64,000 nucleotides of DNA from Zopfochytrium polystomum (taxonomy: Eukaryota; Chytridiomycota; Chytridiomycetes; Chytridiales; Chytridiaceae), in the NCBI GenBank assembly GCA_025765615.1, contig JAIVFJ010000202.1, forward strand, positions 53,320 through 117,319, in the 5' to 3' direction. Position 1 is the first letter of the stretch. Each line of letters opens with the position of its first letter. Positions 44,621 to 54,540 of the stretch are shown piece by piece. The translations under genes were made by a program, and so were the position numbers. The notes below the pieces were generated by a model that saw only the letters and a program-made list of their open reading frames with translations, did no database searches and was not told where the DNA came from.

Positions 44621-45493
44621 ATGCGCCGGACCATAGTCACCTTCGTCTTCGCCCTCCTCGCGCTCTGGATGCTCCTGGCCATCGTCTCGACAGCCGCGCC
44701 TACAAAGTATGGGAAGATAAAAAAAGCAATTCCTTCGTTCCATTCAACAACCACCCAAACTGATCCCACCACCCGACCGTCCTCTTTCCCGCCTTCAAAG
44801 CGACGGTAAGGCCCCAGCGATTCCCAAAAAAAGCGAAGAAGTGAAAAAGGCGGCAAAGCCCGCAGTCCATCTGAAGAGCGAGTACGTTCAACAATCAGTG
44901 CTTTTGTGCGCCAAGTTGCTTTTGCATTGGAACTGATATTCGAAACAAACCATTCCGACCGTTTCCCACCTTCCAAGGAACCGTGTACAGGGCCCGCCTG
45001 TTCCCAAAAGGAATAACGAGTACGTTCAGCAATCAGTCCTTTGTGCGCCTACTTTCTTTTGCATTGTGCACTGACAATCGAAACAAATATCTCCCTCCCC
45101 TTCCCCTCTCCCAACTTCCATACTACTTCATTCCCACCACCCAAAACTTCATTCCAATAAAAAACAATCTGGAAAAATCCCCTCCTTCCTCGTTATCCCA
45201 CTCCGGGGAACCCCAACACCGACCGCAGCCACAAGCACGAAGAGCACAAAGGAGAGCACAAAGGCGAGCACGTCTTCAAAACCGAGCGTGAGCATCATGT
45301 GGCGTACCGCAACGACCAAGAAAGGAAGGCGTTGGATCATCCGGCAGGTGAAAATGGGCCGGTTCCTAGACCCGCTAACTGGGGAAAAATCAACCTGGAT
45401 ATCTCCAACGAGCCTCACTACCAAGGAATCACCCAAAAGATGATGGACGACAACAAGAGTACCTTCAAGGGGCCTAACGAGAAGGGTCATTGA
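44621..45493 (+). CDS. Small secreted or anchored His/Lys-rich protein, four exons
   Basis: Exons 44621-44706, 44801-44881, 44978-45019 and 45229-45493 join in consistent phase and give 157 aa. The N-terminus MRRTIVTFVFALLALWMLLA is a signal peptide or anchor. The rest is hydrophilic: KAPAIPKKSEEVKKAAKPAV, then HKHEEHKGEHKGEH, then a conserved-looking end (NLDISNEPHYQGITQKMMDD, KSTFKGPNEKGH). The introns after exons 2 and 3 begin with nearly the same sequence for about 75 bp, suggesting internal duplication of an exon-intron unit. The His-rich run might bind metal (inference). No family is recognised. Confidence 0.6.
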
Positions 45494-45865
45494 GAGTCGA
45501 TCGCTCGTTTTCATTGCTTTGCTTCTTCGTATATCCCCAAAAACCCTCCCCCTCTCCCCCCCCCCCAGTCAATCCCTCGTTTCAGATCAATTCGGTTCTT
45601 TGTGTGTTCAGTTCATTGCTTCGTTCGACAGTTGATCATGCCATGTGGACAAATGTCCAGAATAACAGTAAAATTTTTTTTAATTTGTTCCAAACTGAGC
45701 TGGTTGATTTGGCACTAAGAAAGTGTTTTGCCTGAAATGAAAAAGAATAGAGTTCCACCTGCCTCACACCGATTCAATGCAGATTTATACAAAGACTTCA
45801 ACACAAAAGAGCTTGGACACCGTTTCACAGCTGGGCATTCCACGCAGATTCCATCGAAATAATAC
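45494..45865. other. Intergenic
   Basis: C homopolymer near 45558-45568; otherwise nothing recognised before the perfect hairpin at 45866. Confidence 0.4.
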
Positions 45866-45933
45866 AAAGCCGGCGGAGACACGGGCGCTTCACTCCTTCA
45901 GTGGAGCGAAGCGCCCGTGTCTCCGCCGGCTTT
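45866..45933. repeat. 26-bp perfect inverted repeat with 16-nt spacer
   Basis: The arm 45866-45891 is the exact reverse complement of 45908-45933. The right arm encodes the last residues (PKAGGDTGAS) of the minus-strand ORF, and the stop codon lies in the loop. Confidence 0.95.
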
Positions 45934-46341
45934 GGGCAGCTGCAGGTATAAGTCGGTCGTGACGACCGCCACGGCGACGACGATCACGACGAGAACCGCG
46001 AGCTTGACCTTGATCCGGTTCGTGAGCGCGGCGTCGTCTGGACGGGTGTAGGGCTGCTTCACCGAGGTGATGCTGATGAAGGAGAAGCGCTCGAGGCCCA
46101 ACAGTGGCTGCAGCGGTCGTGCCGTGTGGCGGGGGACGAGTGCGACGTGGGATGGCGCCTCGGCGGTGTCGAGGTCGACGGCAGAGTCTGTTCGTGGTGG
46201 TGCGGCATCTTTTATGGGCGGCGCATCCGTGTGCACTCGAGAGATGTATTCAACTCCTGGTAGAGGGCTGGGGGGGAAGTTGTTGCAATGGCGGTGTCGT
46301 GTGGACATGACACCTGTCGCCTTCATCGATTCACATTGCAA
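45898..46341 (-). CDS. Single-pass membrane protein near C-terminus, unidentified
   Basis: The frame from 46341 (or from an internal Met at 46308, MSTRHRHCNN) gives 147 aa or less. A polar, Pro-rich N-terminal region is followed by one strong hydrophobic segment (KLAVLVVIVVAVAVVTTDLY) and only about 13 residues after it, the layout of a tail-anchored or type II protein. The terminal residues and stop fall in a perfect hairpin. The opposite strand has a competing long frame without features. No family is recognised. Confidence 0.4.
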   Translation of the reverse strand: MQCESMKATGVMSTRHRHCNNFPPSPLPGVEYISRVHTDAPPIKDAAPPRTDSAVDLDTAEAPSHVALVPRHTARPLQPLLGLERFSFISITSVKQPYTRPDDAALTNRIKVKLAVLVVIVVAVAVVTTDLYLQLPKAGGDTGASLH

Positions 46342-46488
46342 TGGAGCATCCCATCTGACAAACGCCTCATTGGCGTCAGCATGGTATCAGAGGGATAAGA
46401 ACGCGGCGATGAGCACAAAGCAACAGTCTATTTACACAGACCCAACATTGCACGCAGCAAGATCCTGTAATGGCAGAACGTAGACTAC

Positions 46489-47121
46489 CTACCCCTCCAT
46501 CTTGCCCTCCCCCCACGCCGCCACAACCCCCATCCACACAACCAGCACCCACCCGCCGACCCGCGCCACCTTGCCCCCCTTGACCACCCGCCCCTTGCCC
46601 CCTCCCCGCTTCAAACACAGCATCCCCCACAGATACGCCGCGACGGCCCCCGCCATCTGCTGCCGCGCCAGCGTCTCCGCCACTCCCTCCCACCGGTGCA
46701 CCTGCACCACCCTTGCCGTGCCCGTCGTCTTGCCATGAACCTCGTACGCCGGCGGCGATTGCGGCGTCTCGCGCCGCCACAGCGCCCGCAGCACCGCGTA
46801 CGCCGCCGGCGCGCCGCCCGCGATCGTCAGCGCGATCAGGAGCCGCGCGGGCGCCGACCGCAGCGCGAGGATCGCGGAACGCAGCCGCGCGGGGAGGTAG
46901 TCGAGCGGGGAGCTCGACCGCGACGTCGTCGTCGATAAGGCGGTTGTGGAGTCGCCGCGCAGGACGGCGGCGTTGCGCAGGCGGTGCTGGAGGGTGTGCA
47001 GGAGGAAGGCGGCGGCGGAGAGCGCGTTGGCGGTGAGGAGGTAGGCGCGGAGGCGCGAGAGGAAGAGCGGCGACGGCGCCAGCGGCTTGGCCGTGAGCGC
47101 CGATGACGACGACGACGGCAT
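46489..47121 (-). CDS. Multi-pass membrane protein, unidentified, 210 aa
   Basis: The ATG at 47121 follows an untranslated region rich in A on the coding strand. Four hydrophobic stretches are visible: YLLTANALSAAAFLLHTL, RLLIALTIAGGAPAAYAVL, QMAGAVAAYLWGMLCLKR and GGWVLVVWMGVVAAW. Between them are basic loops and an Arg/Ser-rich linker. The reading frame is uninterrupted and ends at 46489. High GC causes long shadow frames, but only this one has the membrane pattern. No family is recognised. Confidence 0.55.
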   Translation of the reverse strand: MPSSSSSALTAKPLAPSPLFLSRLRAYLLTANALSAAAFLLHTLQHRLRNAAVLRGDSTTALSTTTSRSSSPLDYLPARLRSAILALRSAPARLLIALTIAGGAPAAYAVLRALWRRETPQSPPAYEVHGKTTGTARVVQVHRWEGVAETLARQQMAGAVAAYLWGMLCLKRGGGKGRVVKGGKVARVGGWVLVVWMGVVAAWGEGKMEG

Positions 47122-47417
47122 CTTTCTTGTTGTTCGGTTTTTTTTGCCCTTTTTTTTTTTTGGAACCAGCCGAACCCTCGCCTTGTCACGAGGGTCAGCG
47201 AGCCGATGCTGCTGGAATGTCGATGATGCCAAGGCGCGTCATTCAGCGGCTTGCGTCGGAAACGGTAACGCGTCCTGCCATGCGCAAATATTAATGCCAG
47301 TGAAGCAAAAGAACGAAGGATCTTTGCTGTCAGCCTGCGTTGGCTCGCTAGTCTCAAGGGATCTTCTCCAATAGAACGTTTTGCAATAAGATAATCTGAA
47401 ACCTTCTCACAGTTATC
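47122..47417. other. Upstream region of the membrane protein gene
   Basis: T-rich tract at 47150-47162 just before the start codon of the minus-strand gene; no other feature was seen. Confidence 0.4.
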
Positions 47418-47499
47418 GTCCTGTTGGCGGAGTGGTTAACGCGGTGCCCTGCTAAGGCATTTCCCTTTGGGAGCGCAGGTTCGAATCCTGTGCAGGACG
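47418..47499 (+). tRNA. tRNA-Ser (anticodon GCT), long variable arm
   Basis: The acceptor stem GTCCTGT/GCAGGAC, anticodon loop CTGCTAA with GCT, a long variable arm (TTCCCTTTGGGAGC) typical of Ser, and the T arm GCAGG-TTCGAAT-CCTGT. Discriminator G. No intron. Confidence 0.96.
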
Positions 47500-48184
47500 C
47501 TAATCTCTTTCACTTGGTCGTGCTATTTTACCTCTTACAGAGGGTGAGCACGGCTGTTTGCCGCGACACGGCAGTCTTGGCCGTAATCCGTTGCGCGCAT
47601 CCGACTGAGAGGTCAGTGTGCGATGTCTGCTGGCGGATGGGGAGGTGCTGATTTCGTTCTCGACAGCCTCAATCCCCTATCGCGGTCTTGGGCTTGACGG
47701 TTGATCTCGGGTGGTCTCGAGAATCACCTCCTGGGCTGCGCACAAGAAAGATCCTTGTTACAATTCTCTCGCCATCGTGCTCAATCGGGAAAACGCGAAA
47801 GTCGAATTGTGTCTTCCGATTGCGACTAGTTGTTTCCCACACGCCACCGACTCTGGGAATTGCGGAATGAGGGCCTTTGCACGCGGCAACTTTCTCAGCT
47901 CACTTTCCGCTGAATTCCGCCTCCACATCCTGTGACTCACAGAACTATGCGCATAGTCAATGGAGATCGCCATGAGCGAACCAATCGAGAGGACGGATCT
48001 ACGTGGTACATCAGCGAAGTATTGCGTGCTCGAGTCCGCGATTTGATATTATCTTCTGCCTCTCTGCCTCTCTGCCTCTCTGCCTCTCTCCCTCGTCCTA
48101 TCTCATCTCGCCAGTCATAATAAAAGGCTCGGCGTGCCCCCACTCCTCCTTACACTCAAACCCCATCTGCATTCACCAGACAAC
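47500..48184. other. Intergenic with CTCTGC repeat
   Basis: A CTCTGCCT tandem repeat lies at about 48056-48090, about 30 bp before an AATAAAAGG TATA-like element that precedes the dioxygenase gene. Nothing else was seen. Confidence 0.45.
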
Positions 48185-49400
48185 ATGACTCCTCCTGCCT
48201 CCGCGGAAACCGTCCCTGCTGAGCCCAGCACAGCCGTCGCCAATCTGAAGGCGATCGCCACGCAGCAGCCTTCCACGCTTTTGAGGACTCCCTTGTCGCT
48301 CTCTGGCGCCTTGGACAAGTACAAGCGTTTCGACGTGACTCCTCACATCGGCACCGAATTCGAGAGCGGCGTGCAGCTCTCGGAACTACTGAAAGGTGAA
48401 GCATACTAATTATTTCTCCATCAGTCCGAAAGACGACAACCGCTAAAGGACTCGCGACTTTCATTTTGTTGCAGCCGAGAACTCGGACGATCTCATCCGC
48501 GACCCTCGCCATCACCGTGTCGCGTCGCAACGTCGTCTTCTTCCGCAACCAGGACATCGCCATCGAGCAGCAAAAAGAGCTCGGCCGCCGCCTGGGAGAG
48601 CTCGCCGGCAAGCCCGCCACGTCCAAGCTGCACGTCCACCCCATCCACTCATTCTCCGAGCTCGGCGAGGAGATCAGCCAGATCTCCTCCGAAGGCCGCA
48701 ACGACTACTACGTCGCCCAGCCCCGCTCCGAGTTCGCCAGCACCGGCTGGCACAGCGACATCACCTTCGAACCCGTCCCCAGCGATTACGCCATCCTGAA
48801 AATCCACACCCTGCCCCCCCACAGGCGGGGACACACTCTGGTCCAGCGCCTACGAGCTCTACGACCCGCCTCACCCCGGCTTTCGCAAAGTTCCTCGAGG
48901 ACCTCACCGCAACCCACAACGCGGACTTTTTCAAAACTATCGCCGACCTCCGCGGACAAAAGATCCGCGAGGTCCGCGGCGCACCCGAGAACGTCGGGGA
49001 CAGCTTGCAGGCGGTTCACCCGCTCGTCCGTACCAACCCCGTCACCGGCTGGAAGGGCGTCTTTGTCGTCAAGGGCTTTACCCGCCACATCAACGAGCTG
49101 TCCAAGGACGAGTCCGACGCCGTGCTCCAGTACCTGTTCAGGCTGAACGCCGAGAACCACGACCTGCAGGTGCGCTTCAAGTGGGGCAAGAACGACGTCG
49201 CCATCTGGGACAACAGGAGCTCGGTGCATTCGGCGACGTACGATTACGGGGACGAGCTCAGGGTTGGCGACCGCGTCGTGTCGCTCGGCGAGCGGCCGTA
49301 CTTTGACCCCGCCTCAAAGTCGCGGAGGGAAGATTTGGGGATTCCAACGATTCGCGAGTTGCGCTACGGCGCAAAGACGGAAAAGAAGGAGAGCCGCTGA
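48185..49400 (+). pseudogene. TauD/TfdA dioxygenase, copy 1, three +1 insertions
   Basis: Exon 1 (48185-48395) is intact and matches copy 2 (SGALDKYKRFDVTPHIGTEF). Exon 2 (48475-49400) has one extra base relative to copy 2 in each of three places: near 48510 (before AITVSRRNVVFF), near 48815-48830 (after HTLPP) and near 48863 (in ELYD). Together they restore frame for the C-terminal third. The catalytic HxD (WHSDITFEP), the distal His region (NRSSVHSATYDY) and the Arg region (SLGERPYFDPAS) are all present. As written it cannot make the full protein. The three insertions all fall in C-runs, so assembly error must be considered. Confidence 0.7.
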
Positions 49401-50006
49401 GAGGGTGTTGGTCCTGAATGCAACTGAAGCCTTTCGGATTTCTGTCACCCCGCCTGTTGTACATGATCCTACCCGAGTTTTCTTTTTGGTTTTGTCTTTA
49501 CCCGAGTGAGAATTCTGAATGAACAAGTTTCCTATCAAAAGGTTTGTTTTCTCCATGAGCAAACACCGTGCGGGGGCTTCTCCATGGAGCTGATGACATA
49601 TTCAACTACTCACAAGCCGAACACGCATTCAATTTGCAACCGCGAAGTGAGGCGCACATATTTCCCGGCCAGAATCTCGTCTCTAATTCCGATGCTCCGA
49701 AGTAAGTAGACGCCGTGGCGCGGCCTTTCGGAAGAAAGCGGAGGAGATTGTATGCGACAGTTTGAGGCGGAGGAGAGGGCGTGTGTGAGGAGACACAGTA
49801 GCACGCAATTTGCCGTCATCCACAATTGCGTCTTCTCGGATAATCGAGTTCGCCCTTGTCAGACCCACCCAATAGGCCAGCGACGCGGTTGGACTGCACA
49901 CGCCACCACCACTTTTCACACAGCAGGCCACACTGGCACGGCACGCTCTTCGAAGCCGCAGACTCTTCTTTGCTCTCTCTCGCCCAACAGCGGTCCCCGC
50001 GCAAGC
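49401..50006. other. Spacer between dioxygenase copies
   Basis: Minus-strand frame near 49700 (reading LLRSIGIRDEILAGKYVRLT) is protein-like but very short; no gene is supported. Confidence 0.35.
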
Positions 50007-51246
50007 ATGACCCTCCTCTCTGCGTCGACTGAAACTGCTGCCACGGATTCCAGCGCAGCCGCACCCAAACCGAAAGAGATCGCAAGCTCTGCTCAGCGGC
50101 TGAGGAAGCCCCTTGCCCTCTCTGGCGCCCTCGACAAGTTCCAGCGCTTCGATCTGACTCCTCACATCGGAACCGAGTTTGAGAATGGCGTGCAGCTGTC
50201 GCAGCTGTTGAAAGGTGAGAGTGCGGGTGCTTTTTGCTGTTCGAAGGTGCTTGATGGCTCTCGTGCGTCTTGTTGCCTAGACTCGTTCGCTCACGCCTTC
50301 CACCTCTCTCTGTCAATCTTTTCCAGCCGCCAACTCGGACGATCTGATCCGCGATCTTGCCATCACCGCCTCGCGACGCAACGTCGTTTTCTTCCGCAAC
50401 CAAGACATCACCATCGAGGAACAGAAAGAACTCGGCCGCCGCCTCGGAGAGCTGACCGGCAAGCCCGCCACGTCCAAGCTCCACGTCCACCCCGTCATGT
50501 CCTTCAACGAGCACGGCGAGGAAATCAGCCGAATCACCTCCGAAGGCCGCAACGACTACCACCGCGCGGGCATCCACTCGGAATTCGCGAGCGTCGACTG
50601 GCACAGCGACATCACCTTCGAACCGATCCCCAGCGACTACGCCATCCTCAAAATGCACACCCTGCCCCCGACCGGCGGCGACACCCTCTGGTCCAGCGCT
50701 TACGAGCTCTACGACCGCCTCTCCCCGGCCTTTGCAACGTTCCTCGAGGGCCTCACCGCCACCCACAACGCGGACTACTTCCAAACCATCGCCGACCTCC
50801 GCGGCCTCACGATCCGCCAGGGCCGCGGCGCCCCCGAGAACGCCGGCGACCGCCTCGAAGCAGTGCACCCCGTCATCCGGACGAACCCAGTCACCGGCTG
50901 GAAGGGCGTCTTTGTCGTCCGCGACTTCACCCGCCAGATCAACGAGCTGTCCAAGGACGAGTCCGACGCCGTGCTGCAGTACCTGTTCAGGCTGAACGCG
51001 GAGAACCACGACCTCCAGGTGCGGTTCCAGTGGAGGAAAAACGACGTGGCCATCTGGGACAACAGGAGCTCTCTGCACACCGCGACGTATGATTATGATT
51101 ATCAGAGCGTTCTGCGCGCCGGAGATCGCGTCGTGTCGTTGGGCGAGCGGCCGTACTTTGACCCGGCGTCGAAGTCGCGGCGGGAGGATCTGGGGATTTT
51201 GACGGTCCGTCAACTGCGGTTCGGAGTCAAGCCGGAGAGCCGTTGA
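50007..51246 (+). CDS. TauD/TfdA-type Fe(II)/2-oxoglutarate dioxygenase, copy 2, intact
   Basis: Exons 50007-50214 and 50327-51246 give 375 aa. The TauD fold blocks are clear: LALSGALDKFQRFDLTPHIG, RRNVVFFRNQDITIEEQKEL, the iron-binding HSD in SVDWHSDITFEPIPSDYAIL, the substrate loop LPPTGGDTLWSSAYELYDRL, the distal His in NRSSLHTATYDYD and the 2-oxoglutarate Arg in GERPYFD. Fungal members act on sulfonates, 2,4-D-like or related carboxylates; the substrate is not predictable here. The intron is in the same position as in copy 1, showing tandem duplication. The N-terminal 40 residues are Ala/Thr/Ser-rich and do not look like a targeting signal. Confidence 0.9.
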
Positions 51247-52294
51247 GAGCGTCCCTCAAACTGATCACACAATTTTCGTTTTGGCTTACGGGATTATGTT
51301 TTTCAAGGATCATTACCGTGTTTTGTTTTGAAAAATAAATCCGAGACTTTGTTGTTTTCCCACCCCTAAGCAGGTCGTGCGCATGTTCCTAGCTATTTTC
51401 CATATGCTTAGTGTCGGGGTTGGAGAGGGGTGATCGTTTCTGAAACTTATTTGCATCGTCGCAAACTTTAAGGCGCACATGACCGACGCAATCCCCCTTC
51501 TTCCATTATGGGCTTGTTCAACCAGTAAATTAAGAACCGACTCGACGCTTGGTACGAAATGCGCGATATGTCGAAGCCACAGTCCGCCCACCACTCGGAC
51601 GTCGCCGTTCCTGCATGCGGACGCAAGCGCCTTTTGCGCGTCGTCCCACTCTCTTTTGCCAGACGCGGCCGGCTGCGTAAGAGACAGCCGATCGACTAGG
51701 ATATAGGTCGACGAAGTTGGTGGCTCGGTGTGGAAACCGTCAGCAAACTCGCAACTGCCCAGCCCCCGTTCGAAGTTCTATTGTGGACCTCCGACGAAGC
51801 CGCTTCAAGCTCAAATCAGGGCACAAAAATGCGCCCGAAGGGAAAAAACCGCGAGCATTTTGGAATGTCGGCAAGCTCAAAAAAATGGCGCATATCTCTT
51901 CGCCACTGCAGGTCCCCCGTCGGGATCCGTGAATGGTGTCATATCTGGCTCCGCGCACTGATTGATTGGGAAGTATGGGGGGAGACTTTTATTTCGCATC
52001 GTCCAAACACTGTCCCCTGAGCAGGTGGTTGGTGACTGCAGTCCATAGTACGCGGTAAATATGAAAGATTCAGCCTTTCGAAGAGGCGCGAAGCCCCATT
52101 AGAGTCGTTTTGGTGTATCACAGTAATAACAGTCTTTCTCGTGGCTGGTGTGAGGCTGGCTCGCTGGCGTTTGTGTGGCGGTGCGCAGGCGAGGAGATCC
52201 GCAGCATTGCCGGGAAAATTTCAAGACCGAAAGAGAAGAAAGAAAAAGAAAAAAAAAGAAAATAAAAAAACAGGAAAAAACAAACAAACACACA
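51247..52294. other. Spacer holding a repeat-family fragment
   Basis: Besides the minus-strand fragment at 51490-51720, nothing coding-like is supported before the aspartic peptidase gene. A purine-rich stretch (52219-52290) directly precedes its start codon. Confidence 0.4.
51490..51720 (-). pseudogene. Tryptophan-pair repeat gene fragment
   Basis: The minus strand reads DDAQKALASACRNGDVRV and then, after a frame change, WWADCGFDISRISYQASS. This aligns with the intact gene at 12960-13085 (VKKALTHASRNGNLQILQWW, then GSGFDLSRISYSSGAS), and the DNA is similar too (GGCTTCGA-TATCGCGCATTTC). It is a short piece of the N-terminal third only. Confidence 0.6.
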
Positions 52295-53593
52295 ATGAGC
52301 CAAACTGCAACCTCGCACCACCACAACCCCGCCGTCGCGCCGCTCTCACTTCCCATCGGCGTCATCGAGTCGTACCACTACGTGAACCTCTCGCTCGGCA
52401 CCACCACCACCACCACCAGCAGCAGCAGCAGCCTGCAGACCGTCAAGCTCGAATTCGACACAGGCTCCGGCCCCATCTGGGTGCTCGACCCCACCTGCGA
52501 AAAGAGCTGCCACTCCGCCTACCAGTTTCCTCGAGGCAGCTACAACGTCTCGGCGAGCCCCTCGGGCAAGCAGACGTCGCAGTACCTGTCCATCTCCTAC
52601 GTTGGCGGATACATTGGCGGCTACGTCTCCTCCGACAACGCGACCCTGTGCGACAGCGCTTGCCCCGACGGCGCATCGCCCTCCCAACGCGCTTCTTGCA
52701 CCGACGTCGGCTCCGTCAGGTTCATCGACGTGGTCTACTCGTCGTGGAGCTCGCTGGCGACCGCAGGCTTCCTGGGCCTGTCCCCGCCGGCACAGGCCGA
52801 CGGCGGCACGTCCATCTACAGCGCCGTCTCCCGAAAGAGCGTGGTGCCAACGACAGCCGTCGGGATATACCTCGGATCCGCCAACAGCGACCTCCCATCC
52901 AACGCGAACCCAAAGAACAACGGACTCCTCACCTTTGGCGCGTCCAAGGAGAGCGCAAAGGAGTACCTTGCGCACGGCGAGACGATCCACTGGATCAAAG
53001 GCGACCCCGACTATCAAGGCAACTTGACCCTCTTCATGTCAAAGATCGTGGCCCTGTCCTTTTCCATAAAATCCGCGTCCCCCATCGCCGCCATCGCAAA
53101 TGCGTCCTCGTCACCAACAACGTCACCGATCCAAACGGGCACGTTCAACCTCAACAACTCGTACGCCATCTTCGACACCGGCGCCGGCCTGCTGTCGACC
53201 CCGGCGTCCATCACGACGTCGCTGTACGCGGCACTCGGCTTCAACTACACCTTCATCTCCCACGGCGGCCGCCCGCTCTGCTCCGACGTTGCCGCCGTTG
53301 ACGCAAACCTCACCTTCACCTTTGCGTCGGCCGAAAGCTCCTCCGCGCTTGTCAACGTCACCGTCTCGGCCAAGGACCTCGCGACCCCCGGCTACACCGA
53401 GGACCAGTACTGCTGGCCCGTCTTCAACGACTGGCAGTCGGAGAACTTTTTGCTGGGGAAGACGTTTTTGAAGTCGTTCTATTCCCTGTTTGATATCGGT
53501 GCCTTCTACGGGGACGGAGAGCCGGTCACGCAGACGCGCATGGCGTTTGCAAAGCTGAGGGAGGACTTGAAGCCGGCTGCGGTGGTTGTGTGA
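52295..53593 (+). CDS. Pepsin-type aspartic peptidase (A1) without visible signal peptide
   Basis: Single-exon, 432 aa from ATG 52295. Catalytic motifs are FDTGSGPIWV (Asp about residue 55) and IFDTGAGLLSTP (second Asp near residue 290). Other family-typical parts are GGYIGGYV (flap region), TAGFLGLSPPA, GLLTFG and a C-terminal ENFLLGKTFLKSFYSLFD. The start MSQTATSHHHNPAV has no hydrophobic signal and there is no propeptide-sized region before the first lobe, unlike most secreted fungal pepsins. Upstream in-frame sequence is low-complexity Lys-rich, so a signal could only lie on an unseen upstream exon. The Thr/Ser run near residue 36-46 is encoded by a CACCAG-type repeat. Frame and length are intact. 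Confidence 0.88.
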   Translation: MSQTATSHHHNPAVAPLSLPIGVIESYHYVNLSLGTTTTTTSSSSSLQTVKLEFDTGSGPIWVLDPTCEKSCHSAYQFPRGSYNVSASPSGKQTSQYLSISYVGGYIGGYVSSDNATLCDSACPDGASPSQRASCTDVGSVRFIDVVYSSWSSLATAGFLGLSPPAQADGGTSIYSAVSRKSVVPTTAVGIYLGSANSDLPSNANPKNNGLLTFGASKESAKEYLAHGETIHWIKGDPDYQGNLTLFMSKIVALSFSIKSASPIAAIANASSSPTTSPIQTGTFNLNNSYAIFDTGAGLLSTPASITTSLYAALGFNYTFISHGGRPLCSDVAAVDANLTFTFASAESSSALVNVTVSAKDLATPGYTEDQYCWPVFNDWQSENFLLGKTFLKSFYSLFDIGAFYGDGEPVTQTRMAFAKLREDLKPAAVVV

Positions 53594-54275
53594 GGGGGCG
53601 TATTGAGGCTGGGAGGTGAAGTGGAAGGACAATGCATTCATACTTTTCGATGCACATGCCCATCGTGAATCAACCACTCGAATATGTTGTTTGGCCTTGA
53701 TAAATAGAATCGAATAAATGCAAGCATATCAATTGCATAGTTCTGTTTGAGTGCAACGCAGTTAGGTGTTGCATCCTAATATCAAGAATCTTTGAAAGCA
53801 AAATCGTTTCAACAAGAGCCGACTTTGACGACTTCTGACGGACACTGGTATCACAGGGCTCACTCGTCCGTCCAGAGCATCTTCCAGCCACCAACACTTA
53901 TTTAACAAAATGTAATGAGACAATTCTATTCCGACAATTCTCCTCATAACTGCATGTTGTGTCAGAGAGATATTGTGCAGCCAAAAGCAATTCGATGGAA
54001 GAAAAAGGCACGGTAAAAAGAAGTGGGAAAAGGTAGGGCCGCCCAAGTCGATGCTCGAGGCTTTTTTGCCAGTAGACTTTGCTGGGGGCAAACGCCTATT
54101 TGGGATTAGGCTGCAGCACGGAAATGAGCCCGAACTTCGAAACCGCTGATCCCAATCACACACGCCCAGCGAGCCTAGTTTGTTTGTTTTGGCTGCCACT
54201 TCGCAAGCCCGCTTGAACGCCTGCCCACGTTGTTGTTGCAATCCTCGCCCCCGGTTCCAATCACCGATCCTCCAA
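53594..54275. other. Intergenic
   Basis: AT-rich DNA after the peptidase gene, then the beginning of the inverted duplication. No gene is supported. Confidence 0.4.
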
Positions 54276-54540
54276 TCAGCGCACAAAGGTTCCCGCAAGC
54301 CCGCCAAACAGGACTGGCGGCTTCTTGCCCTTGTTGCTGGACTTGCCGACGACCGACGATCCGGTGGTGACGGTCGAAGGTCTCGGACGGTGCCGGCGAC
54401 GCTGGCGGGAGCTCAGGGTCGCCGGGGGAGGCCGTGGCTGCGGAGGTGGCGGAGACGGCCGAGAGGCGGCGGCGGTCGCGGAAGTACGGGCTGGTAGTGG
54501 AGAGCGCGGCGACGGTGGGGACGGCGAGTGGGGTGGGCAT
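54276..54540 (-). pseudogene. TPL-start short protein, PVLFG type, copy A (frameshifted)
   Basis: The ATG at 54540 gives MPTPLAVPTVAALSTTSPYF then RDRRRL, and the frame stays conserved with copy B until SPAPSET. Relative to copy B one extra C then shifts the frame; in the other frame the conserved end is VGKSSNKGKKPPVLFGGLAG then TFVR and stop at 54276. Without the shift the protein would be about 90 aa. The N-terminal motif TPLxxPxVxAxxTT is shared with the adjacent HVIMYG-type family, so the two are probably related. Unknown function. Confidence 0.5.

Noticed and set aside
48055..48095. CTCTGCCT repeat considered as a CRISPR-like array
   Set aside because: The units are contiguous with no spacers; it is a simple tandem repeat in a eukaryotic genome.
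49816..51213. 465-codon minus-strand ORF opposite TauD copy 2
   Set aside because: Shadow of a GC-rich gene; the plus strand has the full set of dioxygenase motifs and a clean intron.
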